Assembly (NCBI RefSeq): GCF_916618745.1
Contig: NZ_OU745373.1
Span: 124,001-188,000, forward strand
Direction: 5' to 3'
DNA length: 64,000 nt
Source: Cardiobacterium sp. Marseille-Q4385
GTDB taxonomy: Bacteria > Pseudomonadota > Gammaproteobacteria > Cardiobacteriales > Cardiobacteriaceae
Every line of letters starts with the position of its first letter. Position 1 is the stretch's first letter. This document shows, in pieces, positions 55,801 through 63,594 of this stretch. The notes below the pieces were generated by a model. That model made no database searches and was not told the DNA's origin. It worked only from the letters and a program-made list of their open reading frames with translations. Both the position numbers and the translations under genes were made by a program.

Positions 55801-58800
55801 CGATGAAGACGGCATGGGGCAGGTCAGCTACCAATGGCTGCGTGACGGCCAGGACATCAGCGGTGCAACAAGCGACAAATACACCCTGACCGATGCCGAT
55901 GCCGGGCATCAGATCAGCGTCCGCGCCAGCTATACCGACGGCGCCAACAACGCTGAACAGAAAGCCAGCTTCACCACCGGCAATACCGCCGCCGCAGGCA
56001 GTGCGCCGACTTACCACGACACCTCAGGTCAAGCGGAAATCGAATGGGCCGGCGTGAAATGGTATGTGCGCGACAGCGACTGGAATTCAGGCTCACCCGG
56101 CAGTGGCAACTGGTCGCGCGGCAATACGCAGATCGACGGCACCGACATGCACATGTCGCTGACCAATCCGGACGGTAAAACCCCGATCGCTTCGGAAATC
56201 ATCTCCAGCAACGCGATGGGTTACGGCACTTATGAGACCACCTTCCGCGCCGATTTCAGCAAGTTTGATCCCTACACCGTCTTCGGCTTCTTCACCTATG
56301 AATGGTCGCAGACGACTGTGGCTGGCAACCGCGAAATCGACGGCATCGAAGTTTCGCGCTGGGGTGATCCGACCTTGAAAGGCGTCTTCACCTACTATCC
56401 GCCGTCCGCAGCCGACAATGGCATCAAAATGCGGCCGGGCTACACCTGGGCGGAAGACGTCAAACACGTCAGCATGAAACTCGAATGGCAGCCCAACAAA
56501 ATCACCTGGACCCTGCGCAACGCGGAAAACGGCGAAGTGCTGCACCAGGTCGAAAGCACGCGCGACATCCCGGATGCAGCGAACCAGCAGGTGCACTTCA
56601 ACCTGTGGACCTACAAGCCGACCGACCCGCCGAACGAATGGTGGACGGCGGCGCCGCAGAAAGTCACCCTCGGCTCCTTCAACTACACCCCGCTTGCCGG
56701 CGGCAACAATCCGCCGCCCGCGAACAAAGAAGGCACCGTCACCATCAGCGGAGACGCGAAAGTGGGCGGCGTACTGACGGCGACCGTGACTGACGGCGAC
56801 GGCGTGCAGGAAAGCGCCATCACCTACAAATGGCTGCGCGACGGCCAGCCGATTGCGGGTGCCGAAGGCAAGACCTACACCCTGACCGCAGACGATGCCG
56901 GGCATAAAATTACCGTGCAGGCGACCTACAAAGACGATGCCAATCACGACGAAAAACCGTCTGCAACCCAAGACATCGCCCAGCAACAGCCGCCAAGCAG
57001 TGAAAACCACCTCGGCAGCATCACCGTCAAAGGCGAAGCCAAAGTGGGCAGCACCATGACGGCGGAAATCAGCGACCAAGATGGCGTACCGGAGAGCGGC
57101 ATCACTTGGGAATGGTATGGCAACGACACCCCGATCCCCGGCGCCAATAAAGCAACTTTTGAAGTTACCGAAGCCGTCAACGGTATGCAGCTACGCGCCA
57201 AAGCCATCTATAAAGACAAGCTCGGACACGACGAAAACCCGATCAGCGACCTCACCCCGGCCGTCGTACCGAAAGACGGCGGTGATCACAGCGGTCTCTT
57301 CCCGCCGCCGGCCGCCGATGCCCCGCGCGTCAACTTGAGTGGGGCTTCGACTATCAACGAAGGGCAGCGTGCCGATTACATCGTCAGCATCGACGGTGGC
57401 AAGGCGCTGGAACAAGACGTCAGCGTGGATGTGCGCATCAAACACGGCACAACCGACACGAATGATGCCAATATCACCTGGAAGATCCAGCGGGTGGTTA
57501 TCCCCAAAGGACAAACCAGTGCGACCTTCCACGTTGATGCCACAGCCGATGGCCAGGCAGAAGGCAACGAGAGCTACACCGTAGAAATCCACAATGCTGT
57601 CGTTGGCAATGTGCAACCGCAAAACGTCACGCCGTTCACTGGCAGCGTCACCGCGCAGTCGCAAATCATCCCGGCCTACAAATACCCGACCGGCGCTTGG
57701 GAAACAGACACCTATTGGGATACCGTGCATAAACTGGGCGGCGGCAAAATCCCCTACACCATCATCAATCCGGCAAGCGGGGCAGGCGAAAAAGTTGATC
57801 CCAATTACAGCAAACTTGTTGATGACAACATTGCGGCGGGCATCAAGAACATCGGCTACATCCGCACCATCTACCAAACCCGCCCGATAGAAGACGTCAA
57901 AGCCGAAGTTGACAAATACCTTGAGTTCTACGGTAAAGACAAAGTGCACGGCTTCTTCTTCGACGAAGTCAGCTCACAAAGCAACGCGGCGACCGCCTAT
58001 ATGGCCGAGCTGTACAAATACGTGAAGAGCAAGGGACTAGAAAAAACCGTGATTGCCAACCCGGGGACACACATCACCGACGACATCGCGCCTTACGCCG
58101 ATATCTTCGTAACTACAGAAGTCGGCGCTAACCAGTACATCAACGGATACGAACAGCCGAAATCTGCCTTTGAGAACGATCCGAAGAACGCGTCACGTAT
58201 CTACCATATGATCCATGACGTACCGCCGGAACAATACGACCGGGTGCTGCAACTCTCTCGCGAACGCAACGCCGGCTGGGTCTTCATCACCAGCGACAAA
58301 CAGGAAGATCCGCTGCCGTCAAACCAGTGGAAAGAACATCCGGAGCAGGATGGCAACCCGTATAACCACCTGCCGGACAACATGGAGTCGCTGAACGGGC
58401 GCATCAGCAACCTGCCCATGCCGGAATCCCCACTGAATCACGACAGCGGCAGCATCGTCAGTGCCAACATCGGTAACAGCAGCGTGACCACGGAAATCAT
58501 TGATACCGATTCGGCCAGCGGTCACATGCGCGCACCGGAAGAAGCCGTCATCCAGCATGACGACGCGACCGCTGCACAAAGCGCACACCACGAACAGGAC
58601 GACGTTACGCAGCAGCACAGCGACGATAGCGGGCATAACCCGCTGCTGGGCGAAGAACTGCAACACGCCGACCTCAGCGGCCTGCTTAACCTCGACAGCG
58701 AAGCCGTGCTCAACTACCTCGGCGAACACGGTGTCGGCCTGCTCGCGCAAGCACAAGCGCACAACGGCCTGCACAGCATCGAAGGTAGCGACGCAGCGGA

Positions 58801-59194
58801 CACCTTCATCACTGCGCACGGTAACCACCAGTTGAGCGGCGGCCAAGGCGCAGACACCTTTGCCTTCCTGCTCGACGGCCACAGCAGCGGTGACCGTATT
58901 GCCGACTTCAACATCGCCGAAGGCGACCGCATTGTCTTCGCCGGTGAACACATGAAAGGCGCGCAAATTTCCGTTTCGCACGAACACGGCGGCACCCAGG
59001 TAAACGTCACCGACAGCGCGGGCAATAGCCACAGCGTGGAAATTGCCCGCAGCAGCGGCGAAACCCTCAGTGATAAAGACCTCCTGAGCCATGTCGAAAT
59101 CCGCGGCCCGCAGGGCTATCACGACACTGCCTACCACGGTAACGTGAACCAGCACCTGCCGGAAGAGGAGCACCACAGCGGCATCGTCATCTAA
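46877..59194 (+). CDS. Giant type-I-secreted multidomain surface protein with glycosidase-like domains
   Basis: 4105 residues. N-terminal BapA-prefix-like domain (1-155), then about 30 units of QPNPNP (158-346). About 20 Ig-like repeats (pattern YQWLRDGQPI...TYTLT...AGHKISV) run to about residue 3465, broken by two cadherin-like domains (near 632-728 and 1020-1115), a Calx-beta domain (near 1522-1625), a GH16-like domain (2021-2253, Glu2131, Asp2133, Glu2136), another concanavalin-A-like domain (2357-2560) and a second GH16-like domain (3046-3275, Glu3153, Asp3155, Glu3158). Calx-beta 2 is near 3480-3595. A Spherulin4/GH135-like domain covers 3599-3845 with Asp3696-Glu3697. The C-terminus (3945-4105) has GGQGADTFAF and DRIADFNIAEGDRI of type I secretion targets. 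No signal peptide; no transporter genes are nearby. ATG 46877 follows AAAGGAAC. Confidence 0.85.
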   Translation: MAQPVNLTVKDTTGRVIGEYTIKAGGAPLQIEAVNNVYYEFAEAGGRGPAAVSGTRSGDDLVVSIDNDNRLIIKDYFTNGQGALVGMQVDGTPYIYPVVDNAPEHILASEIGAGTAAGSSLPPAAVAGIIGGIALTAGGIAIAAHNHDKHHHDDNVTPPPQPNPQPNPNPQPNPNPQPNPNPQPNPNPQPNPNPQPNPNPQPNPNPQPIPDPQPNPNPQPNPNPQPNPNPQPNPNPQPNPNPQPNPNPQPNPNPQPNPNPQPNPNPQPNPNPQPNPNPQPNPNPQPNPNPQPNPNPQPNPNPQPNPNPQPNPNPQPNPNPQPNPNPQPNPNPQPNPNPQPNPNPQPNHTGKISISGEAKVGQTLTAAVSDDDGVPANVQYQWLRDGQPISGQTGSTYTLTRTDAGHKITVRATYKDNAGHNENPLSEATATVADTPAPNPPPQPNHEGKISISGEAKVGQTLTAAVSDDDGVPNNVQYQWLRDGQPIAQANGKTYTLTSDDAGYKISVHVEYTDNKGTAEKPTSAELEIGKDTPPPPVNQQGVIAIDGNAKAGETLTAKISDADGVPDTGITYQWQRDGQPIAQANGKTYTLTPDDVGHKISVQATYKDNAGHDENISSMPTAEVAGADSTNHAPTDITLSQNQVTEGKDGVEIGKLTTTDEDTTDTHTYRVSDSRFEVGADGTLKLKAGEHLDFAKEPSVTLSVTTDDGHGGTYTKAFTLQVQDDPAYPPPQPNNEGTVSITGEGKVGSELTANISDADGVPDTGVTYQWQRDGQPIAQANGKTYTLTSDDAGHKISVHVEYTDNKGTAEKPTSAALEVENNPTPPQPQPNNEGTVTVTGEAKVGSELTASISDADGVPDTGITYQWQRDGQPIAQANGKTYTLTPDDAGHKISVHVEYTDNKGTTEKPTSAELDIGKDIPPPPVNQQGVITIDGNAKAGETLTAKISDADGVPDTGITYQWQRDGQAIDGQSGKTYSLTQEDIGHKISVQATYKDKAGHDENISSTPTAEVAGADSTNHAPTDITLSQNQVIEGKDGAEIGKLTTADEDTTDTHTYRVSDSRFEVSTDGTLKLKAGEHLDFAKEPSVTLSVTTDDGHGGTYTKAFTLQVQDDPAYPPVQPNNEGTVNITGEGKVGSELTANISDADGVPDTGVTYQWLRDGQPIAQANGKTYTLTPDDAGHKISVHVEYTDNKGTAEKPTSAALDVETTPTPPQPNNEGTVSITGEGKVGSELTANISDADGVPDTGVTYQWLRDGQAINGQTGKTYTLTPDDAGHKISVHVEYTDNKGTAEKPTSATLDVENSPTPPQPNNEGTVNITGEGKVGSELSANISDADGVPDSGVSYQWQRDGQPIAQANGKTYTLTSDDAGHKISVHVEYTDNKGTTEKPTSAELDIGKDTPPQPSFAQPTLTKGEGAEQGGVTITPPEEATYLRVDYEGNGQARSLTLTRADASNPWQVQDGTQKPAGVDFDATSGVVKVAPAAVDDNTTLSAIAGKGTVYSDRVSITTDPDSGTPQPVEAELTLSGDGNIVEGESAAYTLTLNKAADSDVTVTVTIKHGTTDDGNIKTETRTITIPKGETSHNFEVAALNNDSYQPNRTFSVSVDSVTGAINKAEAVETTIADNDAPTAPILATGSETGSVVVTPQTDSGIKRLTINYRDESDAEQSLTVTRGDNGKWTSTDLPREYISLDETSGVVTLGGKALKDGSPVTAHNDSEYAEGTIASLNAGYDSSQPPANQQGTVAITGEAKVGSELTATVTDGDGVNDANVQYQWLRDNQPIDKANGKTYTLTTDDAGHKISVHVEYTDNNSNKENPTSDAFDIAAQAANQQGSIAISGEAKVGSELTATVTDGDGVNEADVQYQWLRDGQPIANQAGKTYTLTNDDAGHKITVQATYKDNAGYDEKPISTETEIPAAPSGDNHAPTGAVTVSGLVQVGETLVAGNNLADEDGMGQVSYQWLRDGQEISGANSDKYTLTAEDAGHQISVRASYTDGASNAEQKASLATANTAAAGSAPTYHDTLGQPEVEWAGQKWYVRDSDWRSGDPMANGQWSRGNVQFDGTDMHLSLTNADGKTPVGSEIISSNAMGYGTYQATFQGDFSKFDKYTVFGGFFTFEWAEPSVGGWREIDGVEVSRWGQETLKGSFTYYTPTHNQMNGGIHMPDYIWPATFKQATMQLDWQPNKITWTLRNAETGEVLHKAESTQEIPDAAKQQIHFNLWSLNLGANSGWENAAPQKVTVNSFSYTPLANGDTPTPPPAANKEGTVTISGDAKVGGVLTATVNDGDGFAAANVQYQWLRDGNPIDSANSSTYTLTKDDAGHKISVQATYKDNAGHDESPTSEATASVADNANAPLLHDDFSSYPLHKTYVDNDTFGAWKVAFAGYGNAEIIDNGGGNQALQLKPMARSGQTETSSTMVVSTVQTGDEFTYSGTIATPEQLRQGATPNAWETAWLVWNHTDNDHYYYFVARADGWELGKRDPAYSGGQRFMATGSESWPLADAKDFVITKSGNTVEISINGKVITTFTDDENPYTGGSVGLYTEDARIVADDINLTATAKITGTANHGGVASISGKAATGEVLHAAVSDGDGAVSNVSYQWMAAGKEISGATGETYTVTADNSGKIISVRITYTDSTGKVESVISPPTAVVDSGNDGGANQRGQVTLSGTAAVGETLTANVSDGDGLPDRIQYTWLANGAAINGANGSSYTITAADVGKTISVQVYYYDKAGHEENLLSNATNAVTDTAPPPTENHAPTGSVTITGEAVVGKTLNASNDLADEDGLGNITYHWLADGKEIGTGPSYTLTEAEKGKTITVKATYTDGKGTAEAVESRATDAVAEDTPPPAENHAPTGSVTITGEAVVGKTLNASNDLADEDGLGNITYHWLADGKEIGTGASYTLTEAEKGKTITVKATFTDGKGTAEAVESRATDAVAEDTPPPAENHAPTGAVTVSGVVQVGETLVAGNNLADEDGMGQVSYQWLRDGQDISGATSDKYTLTDADAGHQISVRASYTDGANNAEQKASFTTGNTAAAGSAPTYHDTSGQAEIEWAGVKWYVRDSDWNSGSPGSGNWSRGNTQIDGTDMHMSLTNPDGKTPIASEIISSNAMGYGTYETTFRADFSKFDPYTVFGFFTYEWSQTTVAGNREIDGIEVSRWGDPTLKGVFTYYPPSAADNGIKMRPGYTWAEDVKHVSMKLEWQPNKITWTLRNAENGEVLHQVESTRDIPDAANQQVHFNLWTYKPTDPPNEWWTAAPQKVTLGSFNYTPLAGGNNPPPANKEGTVTISGDAKVGGVLTATVTDGDGVQESAITYKWLRDGQPIAGAEGKTYTLTADDAGHKITVQATYKDDANHDEKPSATQDIAQQQPPSSENHLGSITVKGEAKVGSTMTAEISDQDGVPESGITWEWYGNDTPIPGANKATFEVTEAVNGMQLRAKAIYKDKLGHDENPISDLTPAVVPKDGGDHSGLFPPPAADAPRVNLSGASTINEGQRADYIVSIDGGKALEQDVSVDVRIKHGTTDTNDANITWKIQRVVIPKGQTSATFHVDATADGQAEGNESYTVEIHNAVVGNVQPQNVTPFTGSVTAQSQIIPAYKYPTGAWETDTYWDTVHKLGGGKIPYTIINPASGAGEKVDPNYSKLVDDNIAAGIKNIGYIRTIYQTRPIEDVKAEVDKYLEFYGKDKVHGFFFDEVSSQSNAATAYMAELYKYVKSKGLEKTVIANPGTHITDDIAPYADIFVTTEVGANQYINGYEQPKSAFENDPKNASRIYHMIHDVPPEQYDRVLQLSRERNAGWVFITSDKQEDPLPSNQWKEHPEQDGNPYNHLPDNMESLNGRISNLPMPESPLNHDSGSIVSANIGNSSVTTEIIDTDSASGHMRAPEEAVIQHDDATAAQSAHHEQDDVTQQHSDDSGHNPLLGEELQHADLSGLLNLDSEAVLNYLGEHGVGLLAQAQAHNGLHSIEGSDAADTFITAHGNHQLSGGQGADTFAFLLDGHSSGDRIADFNIAEGDRIVFAGEHMKGAQISVSHEHGGTQVNVTDSAGNSHSVEIARSSGETLSDKDLLSHVEIRGPQGYHDTAYHGNVNQHLPEEEHHSGIVI
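47350..47915 (+). repeat. 18-bp repeat tract coding QPNPNP
   Basis: About 30 in-frame 18-bp units. The outer blocks use CAACCTAACCCGAATCCA and the central block (about 47510-47820) uses CAACCGAACCCTAACCCA, nearly without change. Loss or gain of units keeps the frame but changes the stalk length. Confidence 0.92.
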
Positions 59195-59215
59195 GCGATA
59201 GCGCACGCCGACTGA

Positions 59216-59245
59216 CCGCCTGCCATCACTGGCAGGCGGTTTTTT
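59216..59245 (+). terminator. Terminator of the giant gene
   Basis: CCGCCTGCC-ATCACT-GGCAGGCGG followed by six T. Confidence 0.9.
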
Positions 59246-59372
59246 ATTGCTTCAACTTCCTTCCCTACCCCAACCTGCCTTGCCGCGCAAAATACCTTCC
59301 CGCACGACAACACCCGTCTTGTTCATTACTCCTATAATGAACACAACAAAAGAAAACCTATCCAGAAAAAAT

Positions 59373-62300
59373 ATGTCCCAAACCCACAACGAAAATTCCC
59401 GCGTCAAAATCCCTGCGGTCTTACACCTGATGCGGTTGGGCTACGATTACCTCTCGCTCAAAAACGAAAATTGGGACAAACAAACCAACATCTTTCCCAA
59501 AATCTTTATAGAAAGTCTCTGCCGCATCAATCCCGATTTGTCGCCGGACGATGCACGCCGCCTGCTCGCCGACATACGCTTAGAGCTGGATAACGAAGAC
59601 TTGGGGCAAAAATTTTACGAACGCCTCACCAATCAATCCGGCGGTAAGAAGCTGATCGACTTCCAAAATTTCAATAACAACAGCTTCCACGTTGTAACCG
59701 AATTGCCCTGCATCAATGGCGATGAAGAATTCCGCCCCGACATTACCCTGCTGATAAACGGCATGCCCTTGGTCTTTATTGAAGTCAAAAAACCCAACAA
59801 CAAAGGCGGCATCGGCGAAGAGCGGGAACGCATGGGCAAACGTGCGACAAACCCTAAATTCCGCCGTTTCATCAACATTACCCAATTCATGATTTTTTCC
59901 AACAACATGGAATACGATGACGGCGCAACCGAACCGGCACAAGGCGCGTTTTACGCCTCGTCTGCTTACGGCAAGCCCGTGTTTAACTATTTCCGTGAAG
60001 AGCACAAATTAAACCTTGCTGAATTATTGAACACACTTTCAGACGACCTCGAAAACAACGTCCTGCAAGACAACAACCTGCCCGTTATCAAACACAGCCC
60101 TGAATTTATCAGCAATAAATCGCCCGATACGCCGACCAACCGCATCCTGACTTCGCTGCTTTGCCGCGAGCGCCTCGCCTTTCTCCTGCAACACGGGCTG
60201 ACCTACGTCAAAACCGACCAAGGCGCGCTGCAAAAACACATCATGCGCTATCCGCAGCTATTTGCCACCTTGGCCATCGAAAAACATTTATCAAACGGCG
60301 GCAAAAAAGGCGTGATTTGGCACACCCAAGGCTCCGGCAAAACCGCGCTTGCCTATTACAACACCCGTTACTTGACCCACTATTACGCCAAACAAGGCAT
60401 CGTGCCGAAATTCTATTTCATCGTGGACAGGCTCGATTTATTGAAACAAGCGCAGCGGGAATTTACCGCCCGCGACTTAATCGTCCATACCATCGACAGC
60501 CGCGAAGCCTTTGTTGCCGACATCAAATCCGCTCAAACCCTGCATAATCACGCAGGTAAAGCGGAAATCACCGTTGTTAACATCCAAAAATTCAAAGACG
60601 ACCCCGATGTCGTCGCTCGTAACGACTACGACCTCGCCATCCAGCGCGTCTATTTTCTCGACGAAGTACACCGCAGCTACAACCCCAAAGGCTCGTTTCT
60701 TGCCAACCTCAACCAGTCCGACGTAAACGCCGTCAAAATCGGGCTGACCGGCACGCCGCTTATTGGCGTAACCGCAGACGACGTCAACACCCGCGAACTC
60801 TTCGGCGACTACATCCATAAATACTATTACAACGCCTCCATCGCCGACGGCTACACCCTGCGCCTGATTCGCGAGGCCATCAGCAGCCAATACAAAGCCG
60901 AATTGCAGGCTGCATTGGCGCAGCTTGAAGTCGAAAAAGGCAGCTTTGACCGCAAAGAAATCTACGCCCATCCGCATTTCGTCCGCCCGATGCTCGACTA
61001 TATCTTGGACGACTTCGCCAAATTCAGAAAAACCAACCAAGACGAAAGCCTCGGCGCAATGGTTGTTTGCGACAGCTCGAAGCAGGCAAAGCGGCTGTTT
61101 GAATATTTTCAGACGACCTCAGACCACAATCTCACCGCCGCGCTGATATTGTACGACGTCGACACTAAGGACGAACGCGATCAATGGGTTAAAGACTTCA
61201 AAGCAGGCAAAATCGACATCTTGTTTGTGTACAACATGCTTTTGACCGGCTTTGATGCGCCCCGCTTGAAAAAGCTCTATTTGGGCAGATTGATAACAGC
61301 CCATAACCTTTTGCAAACCCTGACCCGCGTCAACCGCACCTACAAATCTTACCGTTACGGCTATGTTGTCGATTTTGCCGACATCGAGCGCGAATTCGAC
61401 AAAACCAACCGCGCCTATTGGGATGAATTCTCTAGGAATTTGGGTGACGAAATCAGCAGTTACAGCCAGCTTTTCAAAACTGCCGAAGAAATCGAACAGG
61501 AAATCGCAGACATTAAAAATGCCCTGTTTGATTTCGATACCGAAAACGCCGAAGAATTTTGCCGCCAAATCAGCCAAATAGACGACAAAAAACAGCTTCT
61601 CGCCCTCAAAAAAGCCCTGCAAACCGCCAAAGAGCTGTACAACGTCCTGCGTCTGCAAGGCAGCCACGAATTTCTCGCGCATCTGGATTTTGACAAACTC
61701 AATCTGTTGTACCGCGAAACCGCTGCCCGTCTGGATACCTTAAACCTCTCCGAAAAACTGCAGCAAGGCAATACCGCCCATTTGCTCAATGAAGCGCTGG
61801 AAGACGTTTACTTCCAGTTCGTCAAAATCGGCGAAGCCGAACTCAAACTTGCCGACGATTTGAAAGACATCATGCGCAAAGTCCGCGAAGGGCTGGTGGG
61901 CAACTTCGACCAGGACGACCCCGAATACATCAGCCTGCGCGAAGAACTGGAACGCATCTTCAAGAAAAAGAACCTCGCCGAAGTCGGGCAGGAAGAAATG
62001 CAGGCAAACATCGCCACACTCCAAATCGTCTATGCCAAAATCAAAGAACTGAACCGACAAAACGATCTCTTGCGGCATAAATACGGCGGCGACGCCAAAT
62101 ATGCCCGCATCCACAAACGTCTGCGCGAAAACACTGCTCTCTACGGCGACAAACTCAAAGTCTTTAACGCGCTAAACGGTGTAAAAACCGATGCCGACCA
62201 AAAAGTGCTGGATATGGAGCAGATTTTGGACAATCAAAATTACTTTGAAAAACAAATGCAGGGCATCGTATTAAAACGCTTTAGAACGGAACAGCAATTT

Positions 62301-62378
62301 CCTGTTCAACCCGCCGACATCCAAGCCATCAACCGCCTGTTGGTGCGGGAATATTTAAAAGAAAGCGGGCGGATTTGA
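59373..62378 (+). CDS. hsdR: Type I restriction enzyme R subunit
   Basis: Motor and nuclease subunit of a type I restriction-modification complex. 1001 residues. The PD-(D/E)XK nuclease is near the N-terminus (Asp123 in FRPDITLL, Glu137 and Lys139 in FIEVKKP). The superfamily 2 motor has Walker A TQGSGKT at 318-324, DEVH at 430-433 and TGTP at 459-462. The C-terminal 300 residues are helical, for HsdM/HsdS contact. The start at 59373 is chosen by the usual HsdR beginning; ATG 59337 also is possible. GC is near 50%, and two neisserial uptake sequences lie inside the gene. Confidence 0.92.
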   Translation: MSQTHNENSRVKIPAVLHLMRLGYDYLSLKNENWDKQTNIFPKIFIESLCRINPDLSPDDARRLLADIRLELDNEDLGQKFYERLTNQSGGKKLIDFQNFNNNSFHVVTELPCINGDEEFRPDITLLINGMPLVFIEVKKPNNKGGIGEERERMGKRATNPKFRRFINITQFMIFSNNMEYDDGATEPAQGAFYASSAYGKPVFNYFREEHKLNLAELLNTLSDDLENNVLQDNNLPVIKHSPEFISNKSPDTPTNRILTSLLCRERLAFLLQHGLTYVKTDQGALQKHIMRYPQLFATLAIEKHLSNGGKKGVIWHTQGSGKTALAYYNTRYLTHYYAKQGIVPKFYFIVDRLDLLKQAQREFTARDLIVHTIDSREAFVADIKSAQTLHNHAGKAEITVVNIQKFKDDPDVVARNDYDLAIQRVYFLDEVHRSYNPKGSFLANLNQSDVNAVKIGLTGTPLIGVTADDVNTRELFGDYIHKYYYNASIADGYTLRLIREAISSQYKAELQAALAQLEVEKGSFDRKEIYAHPHFVRPMLDYILDDFAKFRKTNQDESLGAMVVCDSSKQAKRLFEYFQTTSDHNLTAALILYDVDTKDERDQWVKDFKAGKIDILFVYNMLLTGFDAPRLKKLYLGRLITAHNLLQTLTRVNRTYKSYRYGYVVDFADIEREFDKTNRAYWDEFSRNLGDEISSYSQLFKTAEEIEQEIADIKNALFDFDTENAEEFCRQISQIDDKKQLLALKKALQTAKELYNVLRLQGSHEFLAHLDFDKLNLLYRETAARLDTLNLSEKLQQGNTAHLLNEALEDVYFQFVKIGEAELKLADDLKDIMRKVREGLVGNFDQDDPEYISLREELERIFKKKNLAEVGQEEMQANIATLQIVYAKIKELNRQNDLLRHKYGGDAKYARIHKRLRENTALYGDKLKVFNALNGVKTDADQKVLDMEQILDNQNYFEKQMQGIVLKRFRTEQQFPVQPADIQAINRLLVREYLKESGRI
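60038..60049 (-). repeat. Neisserial DNA uptake sequence in hsdR
   Basis: Minus-strand AGGTCGTCTGAA, the dialect of the Neisseria mucosa group, inside the coding region. Confidence 0.8.
61108..61119 (-). repeat. Neisserial DNA uptake sequence in hsdR, second
   Basis: Minus-strand AGGTCGTCTGAA inside hsdR. Confidence 0.8.
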
Positions 62379-62388
62379 GGAGTAGATT

Positions 62389-62400
62389 TTCAGGCAGCCT
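62389..62400 (-). repeat. Kingella-type DNA uptake sequence
   Basis: Minus-strand AGGCAGCCTGAA, the Kingella dialect, between hsdR and rhuM. Confidence 0.8.
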
Positions 62401-62426
62401 TAACCATTTATAAATACAGGAAAGCT

Positions 62427-63416
62427 ATGCACAACAACGACATCATCATCTACACCACGGAAGACGGACTATCCGAATTTACCCTGCGCGAGCTTGACGG
62501 CGAACTATGGCTTACCCAAAAAGAAATTGCCGAACTCTACCAAACCAGCAAACAAAACATCGGTAAACACATCAAAGCCATATTTGCAGAACAAGAACTG
62601 GACGATTCAGTTGTAAACTTTCAGTTTACAACTGCCGCAGACGGCAAGAACTACCGCATGGGGCTTTATCCCCTCTCCCTAATCATCGCCGTCGGCTACC
62701 GCGTCCGCTCCACACGCGGTACACAATTCCGCCAATGGGCAACACGGACATTGGGCGAATACATCAGCAAAGGCTTTGTATTAAACGACGACCGCCTGAA
62801 AAACCCGCCTGTCGGGACAAACCGTGCCGAAGATCAGTTTGACCAGTTGCTCAACCGCATCAGGGACATCCGCAGCAGCGAACGGCGGATGTATCTGCGC
62901 GTGCGCGAAATATTCGCCATGGCGGCGGATTACCAGCCCAGCTTCAAAGAAACCACCCATTTTTTCAAAATCATACAAAACAAACTTCATTACGCCTGCA
63001 CCCGCCATACCGCCCCTGAAATTATTTATCAAAGGGCGGATGCGGGGAAACCCAATATGGGTCTGACCCATTGGCGGGGCAAAGAAATCGCCAAAGCCGA
63101 TATAACCGTTGCCAAAAACTACCTGAATGAAAAAGAAATCGATGCCCTCAACCGCATTGTTTCCATGTGGCTGGATTTTGCCGAAGACCAGGCAAGCATG
63201 AAAAAACAGATATTCCTGCAAGACTGGGCGGAAAAACTGGATGCCTTCCTCGCCTTCAATGACCGCCAAGTCTTACAAACGGCAGGGACAATCAGCAAAA
63301 CGCAGGCAGACGAAAAAGCCCGCATCGAATACGAAAAATTTGCCGCCGCACGCAGACTGGAAAAAGAACGCGAGGGCGAACGCCATATTGCCGAACTGCT
63401 GAAACTGACAAAATAG
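62427..63416 (+). CDS. rhuM: RhuM-family protein
   Basis: 329 residues of the family named after Salmonella RhuM. The N-terminus has the DNA-binding look of phage-type regulators (ELDGELWLTQKEIAELYQTS, KQNIGKHIKAI), followed by GLYPLSLIIAVGYRVRSTRG and FRQWATRTLGEYISKGFVLN, which are near-constant in the family. A charged helical C-terminus ends the protein. Its activity is unknown; genes of this type often sit inside type I restriction loci, as here between hsdR and hsdS. A weak AGGAAAG site precedes ATG 62427. Confidence 0.88.
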   Translation: MHNNDIIIYTTEDGLSEFTLRELDGELWLTQKEIAELYQTSKQNIGKHIKAIFAEQELDDSVVNFQFTTAADGKNYRMGLYPLSLIIAVGYRVRSTRGTQFRQWATRTLGEYISKGFVLNDDRLKNPPVGTNRAEDQFDQLLNRIRDIRSSERRMYLRVREIFAMAADYQPSFKETTHFFKIIQNKLHYACTRHTAPEIIYQRADAGKPNMGLTHWRGKEIAKADITVAKNYLNEKEIDALNRIVSMWLDFAEDQASMKKQIFLQDWAEKLDAFLAFNDRQVLQTAGTISKTQADEKARIEYEKFAAARRLEKEREGERHIAELLKLTK

Positions 63417-63515
63417 CGGAGCAAAAATATGACTGACAGCATAAAAGGTAGAGGACGGAAATAGGTGTAGGTTGGGTTGCAAACTCAACAAAATCCATGA
63501 AATTGCTGCCCGAAA

Positions 63516-63527
63516 GGTCGTCTGAAA
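63516..63527 (+). repeat. Neisserial DNA uptake sequence
   Basis: AGGTCGTCTGAA on the plus strand between rhuM and hsdS. Confidence 0.8.
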
Positions 63528-63567
63528 ACGGACAGACGCGGTGCATAGGCTTGGGACAGAACACAAA

Positions 63568-63576
63568 AAGTGCGGT
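63568..63576 (+). repeat. Haemophilus-type uptake signal sequence
   Basis: AAGTGCGGT preceded by A residues and followed by CGGATTTT, which fits both the core and the flanking T tract of the Pasteurellaceae signal. Confidence 0.7.
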
Positions 63577-63594
63577 CGGATTTTGAAATGTTTT

